Of a DNA stretch of 64,000 bases, positions 35,013 through 44,470 are shown one piece after another. The notes beneath the pieces are model-generated. The model was given only the letters and a program-made list of their open reading frames with translations. It did not search any database and was not told the origin of the DNA. Positions within the stretch are counted from its first letter, which is position 1. Each line of letters starts with the position of its first letter. Origin of the DNA: Ferruginibacter yonginensis (GTDB lineage: Bacteria; Bacteroidota; Bacteroidia; Chitinophagales; Chitinophagaceae); contig NZ_JBHSCZ010000002.1 in the NCBI RefSeq assembly GCF_042651465.1, positions 992,001 to 1,056,000 of the forward strand, written 5' to 3'. The position numbers and the translations under genes were made by a program.

Positions 35013-38000
35013 ATGCTTGGATTTATTTCTAAATTATTTGGTGGCAATAAAAGTGAAAAAGACGTAAAAAAAATTCTTCCAGAAATTGAAAAGGCGAATC
35101 AGTTTTTTGCTTCTTATGCATCACTTACTAACGATGAACTTCGTGCCAAAACAACGGAGTTTAAAGCTCGTATTAAGGAGTATTTAGCCGCAACAGATGC
35201 TGATATTGAAGAAAAACAACAACTAGCCGCTGCTTTAGCTGTTACGGATATTGACGGAAGAGATGCTATTTATAAAGATATAGATGCATTAAAGAAAGAT
35301 AGAGATGCTAAAATTGAAGAAATTCTCACTAAAATTTTGCCAGAAGCTTTTGCTGTGGTAAAAGAAACAAGCCGTCGTTTTAAAGAAAATGAAAATGTAG
35401 TTGCTACCGCTACAGATTTAGATAGAGAATTGGCTACTAAAAAATCAAATGTAATTATTGAAGGCGATAAAGCTATTTATAAAAATAGTTGGTTAGCCGC
35501 CGGTACAACTGTACAGTGGAACATGGTACATTATGATGTGCAGTTGATTGGTGGTGCTGTTTTGCACTCAGGCCGTATTGCTGAAATGGCTACAGGTGAG
35601 GGTAAAACCTTAGTGAGTACTTTGCCAGCCTATTTAAATGCTTTGGCAGGTGAAGGTATGCACATTGTAACGGTGAATGATTATTTGGCGAAGAGGGATA
35701 GCGAATGGAACGGACCTATTTTTGAATGGTTGGGCCTTCGTGTTGATTGTATTGATAAACATGAACCTAACAGCGATGCTCGTAGAAAAGCCTATAATGC
35801 TGATATTACTTATGGTACCAACAACGAATTTGGTTTTGACTATTTGAGAGATAATATGGTACACTCACCTGACGAAATGGTACAACGTAAGCACCATTTT
35901 GCTATGGTAGATGAGGTAGATAGTGTATTGATTGATGATGCCCGTACGCCTTTAATTATTAGTGGTCCGGTAGGACATAGCGATAATACCCAACAGTTTT
36001 TTGATTTAAAACCACGTATTGAAAAATTAGTTGAAACACAACGTAAAGCCGTTAACAACTTTTTAATAGAAGCAAAAAAGAAAATTGCAGAAGGTAATGA
36101 TGACCCAAAAGATGGAGGTTTGGCTTTAATGAGGGCTTACCGTGGCTTGCCTAAAAATGGGGCACTTATTAAATTTTTAAGCGAACCAGGTAACCGAGTT
36201 AAATTACAAAAAAGCGAAAACTACTACCTAGCTGATCAACAAAAGCAAATGCCTAAAGTTGATGAAGAGCTATATTTCAGTATTGATGAAAAAAATAACC
36301 AAGTTGAACTTACTGAAAATGGGTTAAACTTAATTACCCGTACTGGTGAAGATCCTGATTTTTTTGTACTACCAGATATTTCTACAAAAATTGCTGAAAT
36401 AGAAAAAACTGATTTAACTGCAGAAGAAAAGTTACAGCGAAAAGACAATTTATTAACGGAATACGCTACCAAATCAGAACGTATTCATACCATACAACAA
36501 CTACTTAAAGCGTACACTTTATTTGATAAAGATGTGGAGTATGTGGTGATTGATGATGAAGTAAAAATTGTAGATGAACAAACGGGGCGTATTATGGAGG
36601 GCAGGCGTTATTCTGACGGTTTGCACCAAGCCCTAGAAGCTAAAGAAAATGTAAAAATTGAAGCTTCTACCCAAACCTATGCTACGGTTACATTACAAAA
36701 TTATTTTAGAATGTACCATAAGTTAGCAGGTATGACGGGTACTGCCGAAACCGAAGCAGCAGAGTTATGGAGCATTTATAAATTAGATGTGGTTACCATA
36801 CCAACCAACGTAAAAGTTATTCGTATTGATGGGGAAGATTTTGTGTACAAAACCACCCGTGAAAAATACAAGGCTGTTATTGATGAAGTTGAAAAAAACA
36901 GAGCTGCTGGTCGCCCAACATTAGTAGGTACTACTTCGGTTGATGTGAGTGAATTAATTAGTCGTACGTTACGCCAAAGAGGTATACCTCATAATGTATT
37001 AAATGCAAAACAACATAGCAAAGAAGCACAAATTGTAGCTGAAGCTGGTTTAGCAGGTGCTGTAACAATTGCAACCAACATGGCTGGTCGTGGTACAGAT
37101 ATCAAACTTGGCCCAGGCGTTAAAGAAGCTGGTGGTTTGGCTATAATTGGTACGGAACGACACGAAAGTAGAAGGGTAGATAGGCAGTTGAGAGGTCGTG
37201 CTGGTAGGCAAGGCGACCCTGGTACTTCAATATTTTTTGTATCGTTAGAAGATAGCTTAATGCGTATGTTTGGTAGTGAACGTATTGCAGGTTTAATGGA
37301 TAGAATGGGCTATAAAGAAGGTGAAGTAATTCAGCATAGCATGATTACTAAGAGTATTGAAAGAGCACAGAAAAAAGTTGAAGAAAATAACTTTGGTACC
37401 AGAAAACGTTTGTTAGAGTACGATGATGTAATGAACAAACAACGGAATGTTGTGTATGGTAAACGTAACCATGCTTTGTTTGGCGAACGTTTGGCACTTG
37501 ACCTTGATAATTCTTTTTACAGTGTTGCTGAAGGTTTAATTAATTCATTTAAAGAGGCTGCTGATTACGAAGGTTTCAAGTTGGCTGTCATCATTAATTT
37601 TGCAATGGATACCAACATTACAGAAGATGATTTAGCAAAGCTACCAGCGCCTACTTTAGCTGAAAAATTATATGCAGAAGCTGTAACCAACTACACTAAA
37701 AAGAAAGCAGCTTTAGCAGAACAAACCTTTCCTATTATAAGCAATATTCGTAAAGAGCAAGGCAACCATATTGAAAATGTAGCCGTGCCTTTTACTGATG
37801 GTAAAAAAGCGATACAGGCTTTAGCCAATTTAGATAAATACCTTGCCAGCAATGGTACTGAACTGGGCTTTGCTTTAGAACGTAGCATTACTTTAGCAAC
37901 TATTGATGAAGCATGGAAAGAACACTTAAGGGCGATGGATGATTTACGACATAGTGTACAAACTGCAGGGTATGAGCAAAAAGACCCTTTGGTGATTTAT

Positions 38001-38348
38001 AAAATAGAAGCTTTTGCTGCCTTTAAAGAAATGGATGATAAAGTGAACAGAGATATTGTAAGCTTTTTATGCCATGCAGGTATACCAATGGAAGAAACCA
38101 ATGCAGGCCAAATTAAAGAGGGGAGAGAAGCAAAAACAGATATGCGTAAAATGAACATGAATAAGGCGCAAATTGAAGCTGCTGGTGATGATTACGCTGC
38201 TAACCAAAATGATTATTTTGACCCAAGTGGTGGCGAAGCCGTGAAGCAAGAACCAATTAGAGTAGAACCAAAAATTGGTAGAAATGATGCTTGCCCATGT
38301 GGAAGTGGTAAAAAATACAAGCAATGCCATGGTGCAGGTGCAGTGTAA
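35013..38348 (+). CDS. secA: Preprotein translocase ATPase SecA
   Basis: The motor that pushes unfolded preproteins through SecYEG. 1111 residues, about 200 more than E. coli SecA, as is usual in Bacteroidota because of inserts. Walker A is MATGEGKTL, Walker B VDEVDSVLIDDARTPLIISGP. The second helicase half has TNMAGRGTDIKLGPGV and ERHESRRVDRQLRGRAGRQGDPG. An expanded segment of about 120 residues separates the DEAD-like core and cross-linking domain from VEYVVIDDEVKIVDEQTGR. The extreme C-terminus is the zinc-binding SEC-C motif RNDACPCGSGKKYKQCHG. It is monocistronic, with a terminator directly after. Confidence 0.98.
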   Translation: MLGFISKLFGGNKSEKDVKKILPEIEKANQFFASYASLTNDELRAKTTEFKARIKEYLAATDADIEEKQQLAAALAVTDIDGRDAIYKDIDALKKDRDAKIEEILTKILPEAFAVVKETSRRFKENENVVATATDLDRELATKKSNVIIEGDKAIYKNSWLAAGTTVQWNMVHYDVQLIGGAVLHSGRIAEMATGEGKTLVSTLPAYLNALAGEGMHIVTVNDYLAKRDSEWNGPIFEWLGLRVDCIDKHEPNSDARRKAYNADITYGTNNEFGFDYLRDNMVHSPDEMVQRKHHFAMVDEVDSVLIDDARTPLIISGPVGHSDNTQQFFDLKPRIEKLVETQRKAVNNFLIEAKKKIAEGNDDPKDGGLALMRAYRGLPKNGALIKFLSEPGNRVKLQKSENYYLADQQKQMPKVDEELYFSIDEKNNQVELTENGLNLITRTGEDPDFFVLPDISTKIAEIEKTDLTAEEKLQRKDNLLTEYATKSERIHTIQQLLKAYTLFDKDVEYVVIDDEVKIVDEQTGRIMEGRRYSDGLHQALEAKENVKIEASTQTYATVTLQNYFRMYHKLAGMTGTAETEAAELWSIYKLDVVTIPTNVKVIRIDGEDFVYKTTREKYKAVIDEVEKNRAAGRPTLVGTTSVDVSELISRTLRQRGIPHNVLNAKQHSKEAQIVAEAGLAGAVTIATNMAGRGTDIKLGPGVKEAGGLAIIGTERHESRRVDRQLRGRAGRQGDPGTSIFFVSLEDSLMRMFGSERIAGLMDRMGYKEGEVIQHSMITKSIERAQKKVEENNFGTRKRLLEYDDVMNKQRNVVYGKRNHALFGERLALDLDNSFYSVAEGLINSFKEAADYEGFKLAVIINFAMDTNITEDDLAKLPAPTLAEKLYAEAVTNYTKKKAALAEQTFPIISNIRKEQGNHIENVAVPFTDGKKAIQALANLDKYLASNGTELGFALERSITLATIDEAWKEHLRAMDDLRHSVQTAGYEQKDPLVIYKIEAFAAFKEMDDKVNRDIVSFLCHAGIPMEETNAGQIKEGREAKTDMRKMNMNKAQIEAAGDDYAANQNDYFDPSGGEAVKQEPIRVEPKIGRNDACPCGSGKKYKQCHGAGAV

Positions 38349-38365
38349 ATATAACTACAATTGTA

Positions 38366-38399
38366 AAAAGCCGTTTCATTGAGTTGAAACGGCTTTTTT
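38366..38399 (+). terminator. Rho-independent terminator after secA
   Basis: AAAAGCCGTTTCA pairs with TGAAACGGCTTTT around TTGAGT, followed by T residues, 17 bp after the stop. Confidence 0.85.
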
Positions 38400-38426
38400 A
38401 ATGTTGATTATAGTACTATGCTGAAA

Positions 38427-38524
38427 GGCTGCCGGATAGCAGTGTAAATAGGGGCAACGCAGGCGCCCCTATTGCAACGAATAGCCGGAAAAACTGCTGC
38501 TATGTTGTGGTAGTTTACAGCCCC
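38427..38524 (-). repeat. Dispersed structured repeat, subtype B, copy 2
   Basis: 98 bp, closely matching 41987-42084, with ends GGCTGCCGGATAG and CAGCCCC on the plus strand. The internal hairpin is AATAGGGGC with GCCCCTATT. The identity with the other copy extends six bases upstream (CTGAAA). Confidence 0.85.
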
Positions 38525-38579
38525 AATATGTAAAAAAATAAGGAACTGTGTAATCATTTTTATTTTGGGGTGCTGCTGT

Positions 38580-38939
38580 TTATGTTGTTTTAATAATTTT
38601 TTTGATGGCTTTTGTATCAACCGTATCAGGTACTATTTTGTTGATGATGATGATACCATTACCACCCGTTTGCCAAGTAGCCATCAATAAACAATGGTTG
38701 TTATACAAATAAATAGTGCGTACATAATTGGCTTTTTTTTGAGCTGCATAACTTTTGTTTTCACTGATACCGTACCACCGTTGCCCTTTGTATTGGTACA
38801 TTGATAAGGTTAGTTGAATATTTGCTTCGAGCATTTTTTTAATACAAGGCGGAACCGTATCATTGGTTTGTTTTGCATAAGTGGTTATACTCGATATAAA
38901 GCTAGTACTTAAAAGGAAAATGAATTTTATATAATGCAT
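38580..38939 (-). CDS. Small secreted protein, unknown function
   Basis: 119 residues with signal peptide MHYIKFIFLLSTSFISSITTYA. The mature part of about 97 residues contains two cysteines (TVPPCIKKML and YNNHCLLMAT), possibly a disulphide, and beta-strand-like segments RTIYLYNNHCLLMATWQ. I do not recognise it. It begins 34 bp after the end of the large secreted protein gene (38974-41793), on the same strand, so the two are probably co-expressed. Confidence 0.65.
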   Translation of the reverse strand: MHYIKFIFLLSTSFISSITTYAKQTNDTVPPCIKKMLEANIQLTLSMYQYKGQRWYGISENKSYAAQKKANYVRTIYLYNNHCLLMATWQTGGNGIIIINKIVPDTVDTKAIKKIIKTT

Positions 38940-38973
38940 GATGGTATTATTGAAAACTATTTTTAACGGTTTG

Positions 38974-41793
38974 CTATTTTACCAAAGTATATGTTTTGTT
39001 AGGGCCTGTCCAGTTAAAAATATCGACCCTAAAATCGGTACATATATCATCAAACCAAGGTATGGGAATACAGAGCCCTGCCGTAAAATAGATTTGACCA
39101 GAGAGGGCTGTAATTTTTAAATCGGCTTTTAAATCTGCCTCTCTACTAGCAATAGCGGTAATGGGTAGGTCAACCTCAATTACTTTAACATTGGCTACAA
39201 TTTTTGCATAAGCAATGGCAGCATCCACACCACCTTCGCCTTTTAAAGTAAGATCGAGATGTGGTGTAACAGTGGTGGCCATGCTTACTTTACCATCTGT
39301 TAAAGTATCCATAGTGGCTATTCGGGTAAAGCTAGCATTGCCACTCACATCAACTTTAATACGGCATGGTACAGGACCAATAAAAAAGCGTTCATCAAAA
39401 ATATTATATTCAACTGAAGCGGCTTCCGTGCTGTTAGATGCTTTGTTATACGTTTTATTTTTTTTGCCATCATAAATAGAATAGTTGAGCTCATACCCAG
39501 CGTAATTATTCATTTCATTGCTTCTGTACCCTGGTATTCTTATAGATGGGCGACCCTCAGTGTATTTGTTGGTATATTTTGAAGTAAAGTTGGCAGCAAC
39601 AAACGATTTTCTTTCATACTTTGGTTGTGCATCATCTAACAAATACCAAAAGTTGTAGTATTGTGCCCCTATTTCAACTTGGCCATTTACTTCGCTGTTT
39701 TCAGATACAACTAACGTGGCATCATCTCTATCTGTTTTATATGTTGCACTTATGTTGGATGATTTGTAGTACATGCCAAATAAGCCTGTTGGGTCAGTAA
39801 AGGCATCATCAAACTGAGCTTTTACTTCTTTTTGTTGTGCTATAAAAATGGGGGCATCAATTTTATTTTGAAGTATAGCAGTATTGTAGGTACTGTAACT
39901 CAATAATTCACCTTTGTTATTGTAAAACTTTATATAAACGTAAAAGTTTTTAGGCTTAACTTCGGCAATGCCCAATTTTGATAAATCGTTTAAAGTAACT
40001 GAAAAATAATATAATGTGTGAAATGATGGGGGAGCATCGCCACTTACGATCATATTTTCAGACCCGTACTTGGTGCGTATTGGGTTTTTGAAATTGAAAT
40101 TACCAGTAGCTAAAGGCACTTCATTATCGTTGGGCAACCTATTAGGGTTTGCTGAAATTTCAACTATAGTGTTGGTAATGTTTAGTGATTTTATTTTAAC
40201 TGCATCCATACTAATGGTTATATCAATAGGGCATTGCTTTACACATTTACTATTATCAACAAAACTAGTGGTGCTAATATTGCCTTGAAATTCACCAGAA
40301 GTATTACTGATACGGCCAAAATAAACACCTACATCGCTATTAATGATGTTAGCCAACATGCCTGTAACATTGGGTATTGTATTGTGTTTGGTAGTAATAA
40401 TAGGTATTTTGTTAAACACTTTACCAGCACCGGTATTTAACATGGCAGTAGTTAATTTTTTGGGTACTACGGGTGGCACTTTTAAAAGCGCATTAGGGTT
40501 AACCAGTTTATAACTAAGTGCCGCAAATGCATTTTTTTTACGGAGTGTACGGCCCCTTGCATTTAACTCGGCTTCCATTTCATTTACTTGTTGTAAAATT
40601 TGAGCACCTGTAGCTACTTTTTGCTTTCCATCAGGCGCTACCCATTTGTACACACTATCTAGTTTAAACCCTTTTTTTGCAGCATCGGGAGTTATTACAA
40701 ATGGTACAAATTTTATGGGTGTTGTTGCAAAGCCTTTTCTAGCATCAAAAATATTTTTGCCCGTTTTTTGAACATACTCAAAGGTGGGTGTTGCACATGG
40801 ATTTTTATTGGGTTGTGTGGATGTTGTTTTATCAGCATCGAAACCCTCATCATTTATTAACTTAGTTATTTGAGTATAGGGCGTACCATCACTACTATAA
40901 TCGAGTGCAAGCATACCTGTATTAATATCAACAGTGGCATTGGTTACACCTTCTTGTGCTTTTAAAACTCGTTCAACTATTTGTTTGCCTTGTATACAAT
41001 TGATGTTTGTTTTAATGTTGGTTACGTTACTTGGGGTTTCAACAATAGGCGTTTTTAAATGAATGTATTGATACGTGTTGGTGAGTACACCGTTTTGTTT
41101 TGTAATAGTACGTGTCGTAATAAGTCCATTTTCATTTTTGGTAAAGGTAATTGTGGGGTCATTTGCATTGGTTGATGTACCTAAAAATGCAGGTGCTTCA
41201 TACCCTCCAAAAAACACTGTGGGCTCATTTTCTGGCGCTGGTACAGGGTTTTGTTTTACTGTAATTATTGTGGTTATAGTTTTAGCGGCTGCATCAGTAT
41301 TGCTTACTGCGTAATCACCATTATCAGTATAATAACTGAGTGTACTATTGCTAGTAGTGGTATATGAGTTAGGTAGTTGCTCCACAATAGTTATTTTGCC
41401 ACTACTATACCTATATGTGTAGGTAGTTTTATCGCCATTGTTTAACAGCTTTTGTAATTGGGTAAGTTGCCCATTGTTGTTGTATGATAGGGTAACTTTG
41501 GCGCTGGCATTTTCTCGGTTCCAATTTACAACGTAGGCAGTGGGTTTGCCTTTGGTATTAAATTGAAAATTATTGGTGGTTGTGGTTAAAACACCAGAAG
41601 CTGAATAATATTTTACTGTTTGTATGTTGCCTGTTTTATCATAAGTGTATTCGTACAAAAATTTTTGTCCGTTAGGGAATGTTCTTACTTTACTACTAAC
41701 CCTCCAAATATTACTGTTAGTTTGTGCACTAACTATGTTTGTTATTGCCAACAAATACAATGATGACAGAACGATTTTAAACAAATTTTTCAT
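38974..41793 (-). CDS. Large secreted protein with RHS-like N-terminus and degenerate HMA-like domain
   Basis: A 939-residue exported protein with signal peptide MKNLFKIVLSSLYLLAITNIVSAQ. Residues about 30-150 have YD/RHS-like strand repeats (FLYEYTYDKTGNIQTVKYY, KVTLSYNNNGQLTQLQKL). Residues about 258-322 read like a heavy-metal-associated domain: INCIQGKQIVERVLKAQEGV, then VDINTGMLALDY and LINDEGFDAD. The second metal cysteine of CxxC is absent (C-I-Q-G). The remaining 600 residues are beta-rich and unrecognised, with a C-terminal segment that has regularly spaced cysteines and tryptophans (GLCIPIPWFDDICTDF). No enzyme motif is seen. It may be a structural or binding protein of the envelope; that is inference only. 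Confidence 0.72.
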   Translation of the reverse strand: MKNLFKIVLSSLYLLAITNIVSAQTNSNIWRVSSKVRTFPNGQKFLYEYTYDKTGNIQTVKYYSASGVLTTTTNNFQFNTKGKPTAYVVNWNRENASAKVTLSYNNNGQLTQLQKLLNNGDKTTYTYRYSSGKITIVEQLPNSYTTTSNSTLSYYTDNGDYAVSNTDAAAKTITTIITVKQNPVPAPENEPTVFFGGYEAPAFLGTSTNANDPTITFTKNENGLITTRTITKQNGVLTNTYQYIHLKTPIVETPSNVTNIKTNINCIQGKQIVERVLKAQEGVTNATVDINTGMLALDYSSDGTPYTQITKLINDEGFDADKTTSTQPNKNPCATPTFEYVQKTGKNIFDARKGFATTPIKFVPFVITPDAAKKGFKLDSVYKWVAPDGKQKVATGAQILQQVNEMEAELNARGRTLRKKNAFAALSYKLVNPNALLKVPPVVPKKLTTAMLNTGAGKVFNKIPIITTKHNTIPNVTGMLANIINSDVGVYFGRISNTSGEFQGNISTTSFVDNSKCVKQCPIDITISMDAVKIKSLNITNTIVEISANPNRLPNDNEVPLATGNFNFKNPIRTKYGSENMIVSGDAPPSFHTLYYFSVTLNDLSKLGIAEVKPKNFYVYIKFYNNKGELLSYSTYNTAILQNKIDAPIFIAQQKEVKAQFDDAFTDPTGLFGMYYKSSNISATYKTDRDDATLVVSENSEVNGQVEIGAQYYNFWYLLDDAQPKYERKSFVAANFTSKYTNKYTEGRPSIRIPGYRSNEMNNYAGYELNYSIYDGKKNKTYNKASNSTEAASVEYNIFDERFFIGPVPCRIKVDVSGNASFTRIATMDTLTDGKVSMATTVTPHLDLTLKGEGGVDAAIAYAKIVANVKVIEVDLPITAIASREADLKADLKITALSGQIYFTAGLCIPIPWFDDICTDFRVDIFNWTGPNKTYTLVK

Positions 41794-41986
41794 AACAGAA
41801 TATTAATGCTATTTATATTGTTGTAAATATAGGATGGTGTTAATGTGAGGCTATTTTGTATCGATGAAGTTGATTTTTATTTCGACCAATGCTTTTATGC
41901 TAACCATTTACCACTTTGAATAACCATTATTTGTTTACCTCGTTACCTACATTATTATTAGCTGAAAAATGAACTAATAGCTGAAA

Positions 41987-42084
41987 GGCTGCCGGATAGA
42001 AGTGAAAATAGGGGCAACGCAGGCGCCCCATTGCAACGAATAGCCGGAACCACTGTTGCCATGTATTTATATGTTGACTGCCCC
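41987..42084 (-). repeat. Dispersed structured repeat, subtype B, copy 3
   Basis: 98 bp in the 322-bp gap 41794-42115. It shares its left two thirds with 38427-38524, including AGGGGCAACGCAGGCGCCCC and CGAATAGCCGGAA, but the right part has drifted. Upstream of it the gap is AT-rich and I see nothing else. Confidence 0.8.
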
Positions 42085-42115
42085 ATATTTTTTATTATTT
42101 TAGTAGAAAAATACC

Positions 42116-42577
42116 ATGCAATCAACCGCAACAACCGTTACTGCTTATATTGACAGCCTTGCTTATGACAGAAAATATGCCATTGAACAACTGAGAAAAG
42201 TTATTAAAAAAAACATACCGAAGGGCTTTGAAGAGGTAATGAGTTATGGTATGATTGGCTATGTGGTACCTCATAAACTGTACCCTGCAGGTTACCATTG
42301 TACACCTGAATTGCCATTGCCTTTTATGAATATAGCTTCACAAAAAAACTTTATTGCGGTGTACCACATGATGGTGTATGCTGATAAAAATTTGCATGAT
42401 TGGTTTGCCGCTGAATATGCTAAAAGGGTTAAGGGAAAATTAGATATGGGCAAAAGTTGTATACGCTTTAAAAAAGTAGACCAAATACCTTTTGATTTAA
42501 TTGGTGAATTGGCTAGTAAAGTAACAGTACAACAATGGATAGATCAGTATGAAAGTGCATTTAAACCTAAAAAGTAG
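42116..42577 (+). CDS. DUF1801 domain protein (YdhG-like)
   Basis: 153 residues. The fold is a small alpha/beta domain known from DUF1801/YdhG proteins, of unclear function. Motifs are the early VTAYIDSLAYDRKYAIEQLRKVI, the core EVMSYGMIGYVVPHKLYPAGY, then FIAVYHMMVY and a lysine-rich GKLDMGKSCIRFKKVDQIPFDLIGELA. No signal peptide is present. ATG at 42116, about 30 bp after a subtype B repeat. The sucD gene follows on the same strand with 88 bp between and its own promoter. Confidence 0.82.
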   Translation: MQSTATTVTAYIDSLAYDRKYAIEQLRKVIKKNIPKGFEEVMSYGMIGYVVPHKLYPAGYHCTPELPLPFMNIASQKNFIAVYHMMVYADKNLHDWFAAEYAKRVKGKLDMGKSCIRFKKVDQIPFDLIGELASKVTVQQWIDQYESAFKPKK

Positions 42578-42597
42578 CTATTTGTTGCAGAGATATA

Positions 42598-42626
42598 TTT
42601 ACTTATTAGTACAACCCTTATCTTTG
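42598..42626 (+). promoter_or_regulatory. Putative promoter of sucD
   Basis: TTTA (42598-42601), 17 bases, then TATCTTTG (42619-42626), an exact TAnnTTTG -7 box. The sucD ATG follows 40 bp later. Confidence 0.55.
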
Positions 42627-42665
42627 CCGAAATTTTACAACAATCATTAAACAATAACATTTAAC

Positions 42666-43538
42666 ATGTCAGTTTTAGTAAATAAAAACTCTAAAGTAAT
42701 TGTACAGGGTTTTACCGGTACAGAGGGTAGTTTTCATGCTACACAAATGATTGAATATGGTACGAATGTAGTAGGTGGTGTTACGCCCAACAAAGGCGGC
42801 ACTTTGCATTTAGATAAGCCAGTATTTAATACAGTAGCTGATGCAGTTAAAACTACCGGTGCTGATGTAAGTATCATTTTTGTACCACCTGCTTTTGCGG
42901 CTGATGCTATCATGGAAGCAGTAGATGCTGGTATTGCTTTGGTAGTTTGTATTACAGAAGGTATTCCGGTGAGCGACATGGTAAGGGTAAAAAATTATTT
43001 ACAAGGTAGCAGTAGCCGTTTAATTGGTCCTAACTGTCCAGGTGTTATTACAGCTGATGAATGTAAAGTAGGTATTATGCCAGGCTTTATTTTTAAGAAA
43101 GGCCGTATTGGTATTGTATCAAAAAGTGGAACATTAACATACGAAGCTGCTGACCAAATTGCGAAAGCCGGTTTAGGTATATCGACTGCAATTGGTATTG
43201 GTGGCGACCCAATTATTGGTACAACTACTAAGCAAGCAGTTGAGTTGTTTATGAATGATGATGAAACGGATGCCATTGTAATGATTGGTGAAATTGGTGG
43301 TGGTATGGAGGCAGAAGCTGCAGAGTATATTAAAAGCACTGGTAATAAAAAACCAGTAGTGGGCTTTATTGCAGGACAAACAGCGCCTCCGGGCCGTAGA
43401 ATGGGCCATGCTGGTGCTATTGTTGGTGGTGAAGATGATACCGCTGCTGCAAAAATGAAAATTATGGCTGCATGTGGTATACATGTAGTGGCTAGCCCGG
43501 CTGATATTGGTAAAACAATGGCTTCTGTTATAAAATAA
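42666..43538 (+). CDS. sucD: Succinyl-CoA synthetase (ADP/GDP-forming) alpha subunit
   Basis: Interconverts succinyl-CoA and succinate with substrate-level phosphorylation in the TCA cycle. 290 residues, standard length. It has the CoA-binding Rossmann part (VQGFTGTEGSFHATQMIEYGTNVVGGVTPNKGG), FVPPAFAADAIMEA, GPNCPGVI, the phosphohistidine region GHAGAIVGG near residue 245, and GIGGDPIIGT. The beta subunit sucC is not adjacent; separation of sucC and sucD occurs in Bacteroidota. It has its own promoter and terminator. Confidence 0.97.
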   Translation: MSVLVNKNSKVIVQGFTGTEGSFHATQMIEYGTNVVGGVTPNKGGTLHLDKPVFNTVADAVKTTGADVSIIFVPPAFAADAIMEAVDAGIALVVCITEGIPVSDMVRVKNYLQGSSSRLIGPNCPGVITADECKVGIMPGFIFKKGRIGIVSKSGTLTYEAADQIAKAGLGISTAIGIGGDPIIGTTTKQAVELFMNDDETDAIVMIGEIGGGMEAEAAEYIKSTGNKKPVVGFIAGQTAPPGRRMGHAGAIVGGEDDTAAAKMKIMAACGIHVVASPADIGKTMASVIK

Positions 43539-43559
43539 AATGAACGATTTTTAAGATAA

Positions 43560-43592
43560 AAAAAGAGCAAGTTGAAAAACTTGCTCTTTTTA
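43560..43592. terminator. Bidirectional terminator between sucD and the DUF4476 gene
   Basis: AAAAGAGCAAGTT pairs with AACTTGCTCTTTT around a GAAA-like loop, with A and T runs on both sides, so it can serve both convergent genes. Confidence 0.85.
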
Positions 43593-43595
43593 TTA

Positions 43596-44300
43596 TTACG
43601 GTCTGTACTCAATTATATATTTAGATAAGGCATCTCTACTGCTGCTGAAAGAAAACACATCGTTAATGATAAAATAATTTTCTCTATCAGTTGCACGACC
43701 ATATAAAAATTTTGCTAACTCCAGTTTGGTACTTTCAAAGTTAAAAAGGCCTATTAACTGTTTAATTTGATCAGTACTAAAGTAGTTGTTAATGGCTGCT
43801 TGTTTAATGATGTTGAGCCTGCTGTCATCAAAACGTTCTTTATTTACTGAACTTTTTAAAGCCTCAAACCCTACTAATCCCATTGGGTTATTATAAGTTT
43901 GGTTTGGGTAGTTATTTGGATAATTATTTGGATAATTATTGTAACCACCAAAACCAATTGGCGCTTCATCAATAAACACTTTACCAAACCTATTAATGGT
44001 AATATCAGTATGATAGTTATTTCGTAAAAAGACATTACTTTGGTAAATGATGGTGCTATTATTGCTACCATAACCGTAGCCCCTGTTTTTTGTTTTGTAA
44101 ATTTTAATTTGATGTTGACCAGGCTGAATGTTGTTCAGTACAAAATCATCATCGTTATTAAAGTTGTAATTGTAGCCATCTATGGTAATGCGTAGGTTCG
44201 TGTTTGAAAACGAAGAAACGCTTAAAATGGTTTGTGGTGGCCTAGCAAAACTGCTTAAAGCAACCAACGAAGAAATGAGTAGTGTAAAAAATTGTTTCAT
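43596..44300 (-). CDS. Secreted DUF4476 protein
   Basis: 234 residues with signal peptide MKQFFTLLISSLVALSSFA. The N-terminal part (residues 25-115) is beta-rich with Gly/Tyr/Asn repeats (NRGYGYGSNNS). A short tandem NNYP repeat (about 121-132) leads into the C-terminal DUF4476 domain: DDSRLNIIKQAAINNYFSTDQIKQLIGLFNFESTKLELAKFLY. This all-helical domain of about 90 residues is frequent in Bacteroidota and has no known function. The gene is divergent from the third A2M, with 170 bp between. Confidence 0.85.
   Translation of the reverse strand: MKQFFTLLISSLVALSSFARPPQTILSVSSFSNTNLRITIDGYNYNFNNDDDFVLNNIQPGQHQIKIYKTKNRGYGYGSNNSTIIYQSNVFLRNNYHTDITINRFGKVFIDEAPIGFGGYNNYPNNYPNNYPNQTYNNPMGLVGFEALKSSVNKERFDDSRLNIIKQAAINNYFSTDQIKQLIGLFNFESTKLELAKFLYGRATDRENYFIINDVFSFSSSRDALSKYIIEYRP
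43910..43945. repeat. Three tandem 12-bp units in the DUF4476 gene
   Basis: Plus-strand units of roughly AATTATTTGGAT in a row, encoding NNYP repeats on the minus strand. The copy number could vary by slippage. Confidence 0.7.
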
Positions 44301-44470
44301 TTGGTTAAATTTAAAAAGTGATGAATCGTATTTATACCATGTATTTCAAATGATATGCCGATTAAAAATTACAATACAAAATAAAAAGTTAAAGAAAAAT
44401 AATGCAGGGCTTTTATGTAAAAAAACTTAACAGCACATCTACCTAAAACACATAATTTACAACACATTTA

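Noticed and set aside
42995..43612. 205-codon minus-strand frame over sucD
   Set aside because: Entirely antisense to a well-conserved gene; no domain and Ile/Pro-rich shadow composition.
43905..43950. Short repeats in the DUF4476 gene as a CRISPR array
   Set aside because: Units are 12 bp, contiguous without spacers and in frame within a coding sequence; no cas genes nearby.
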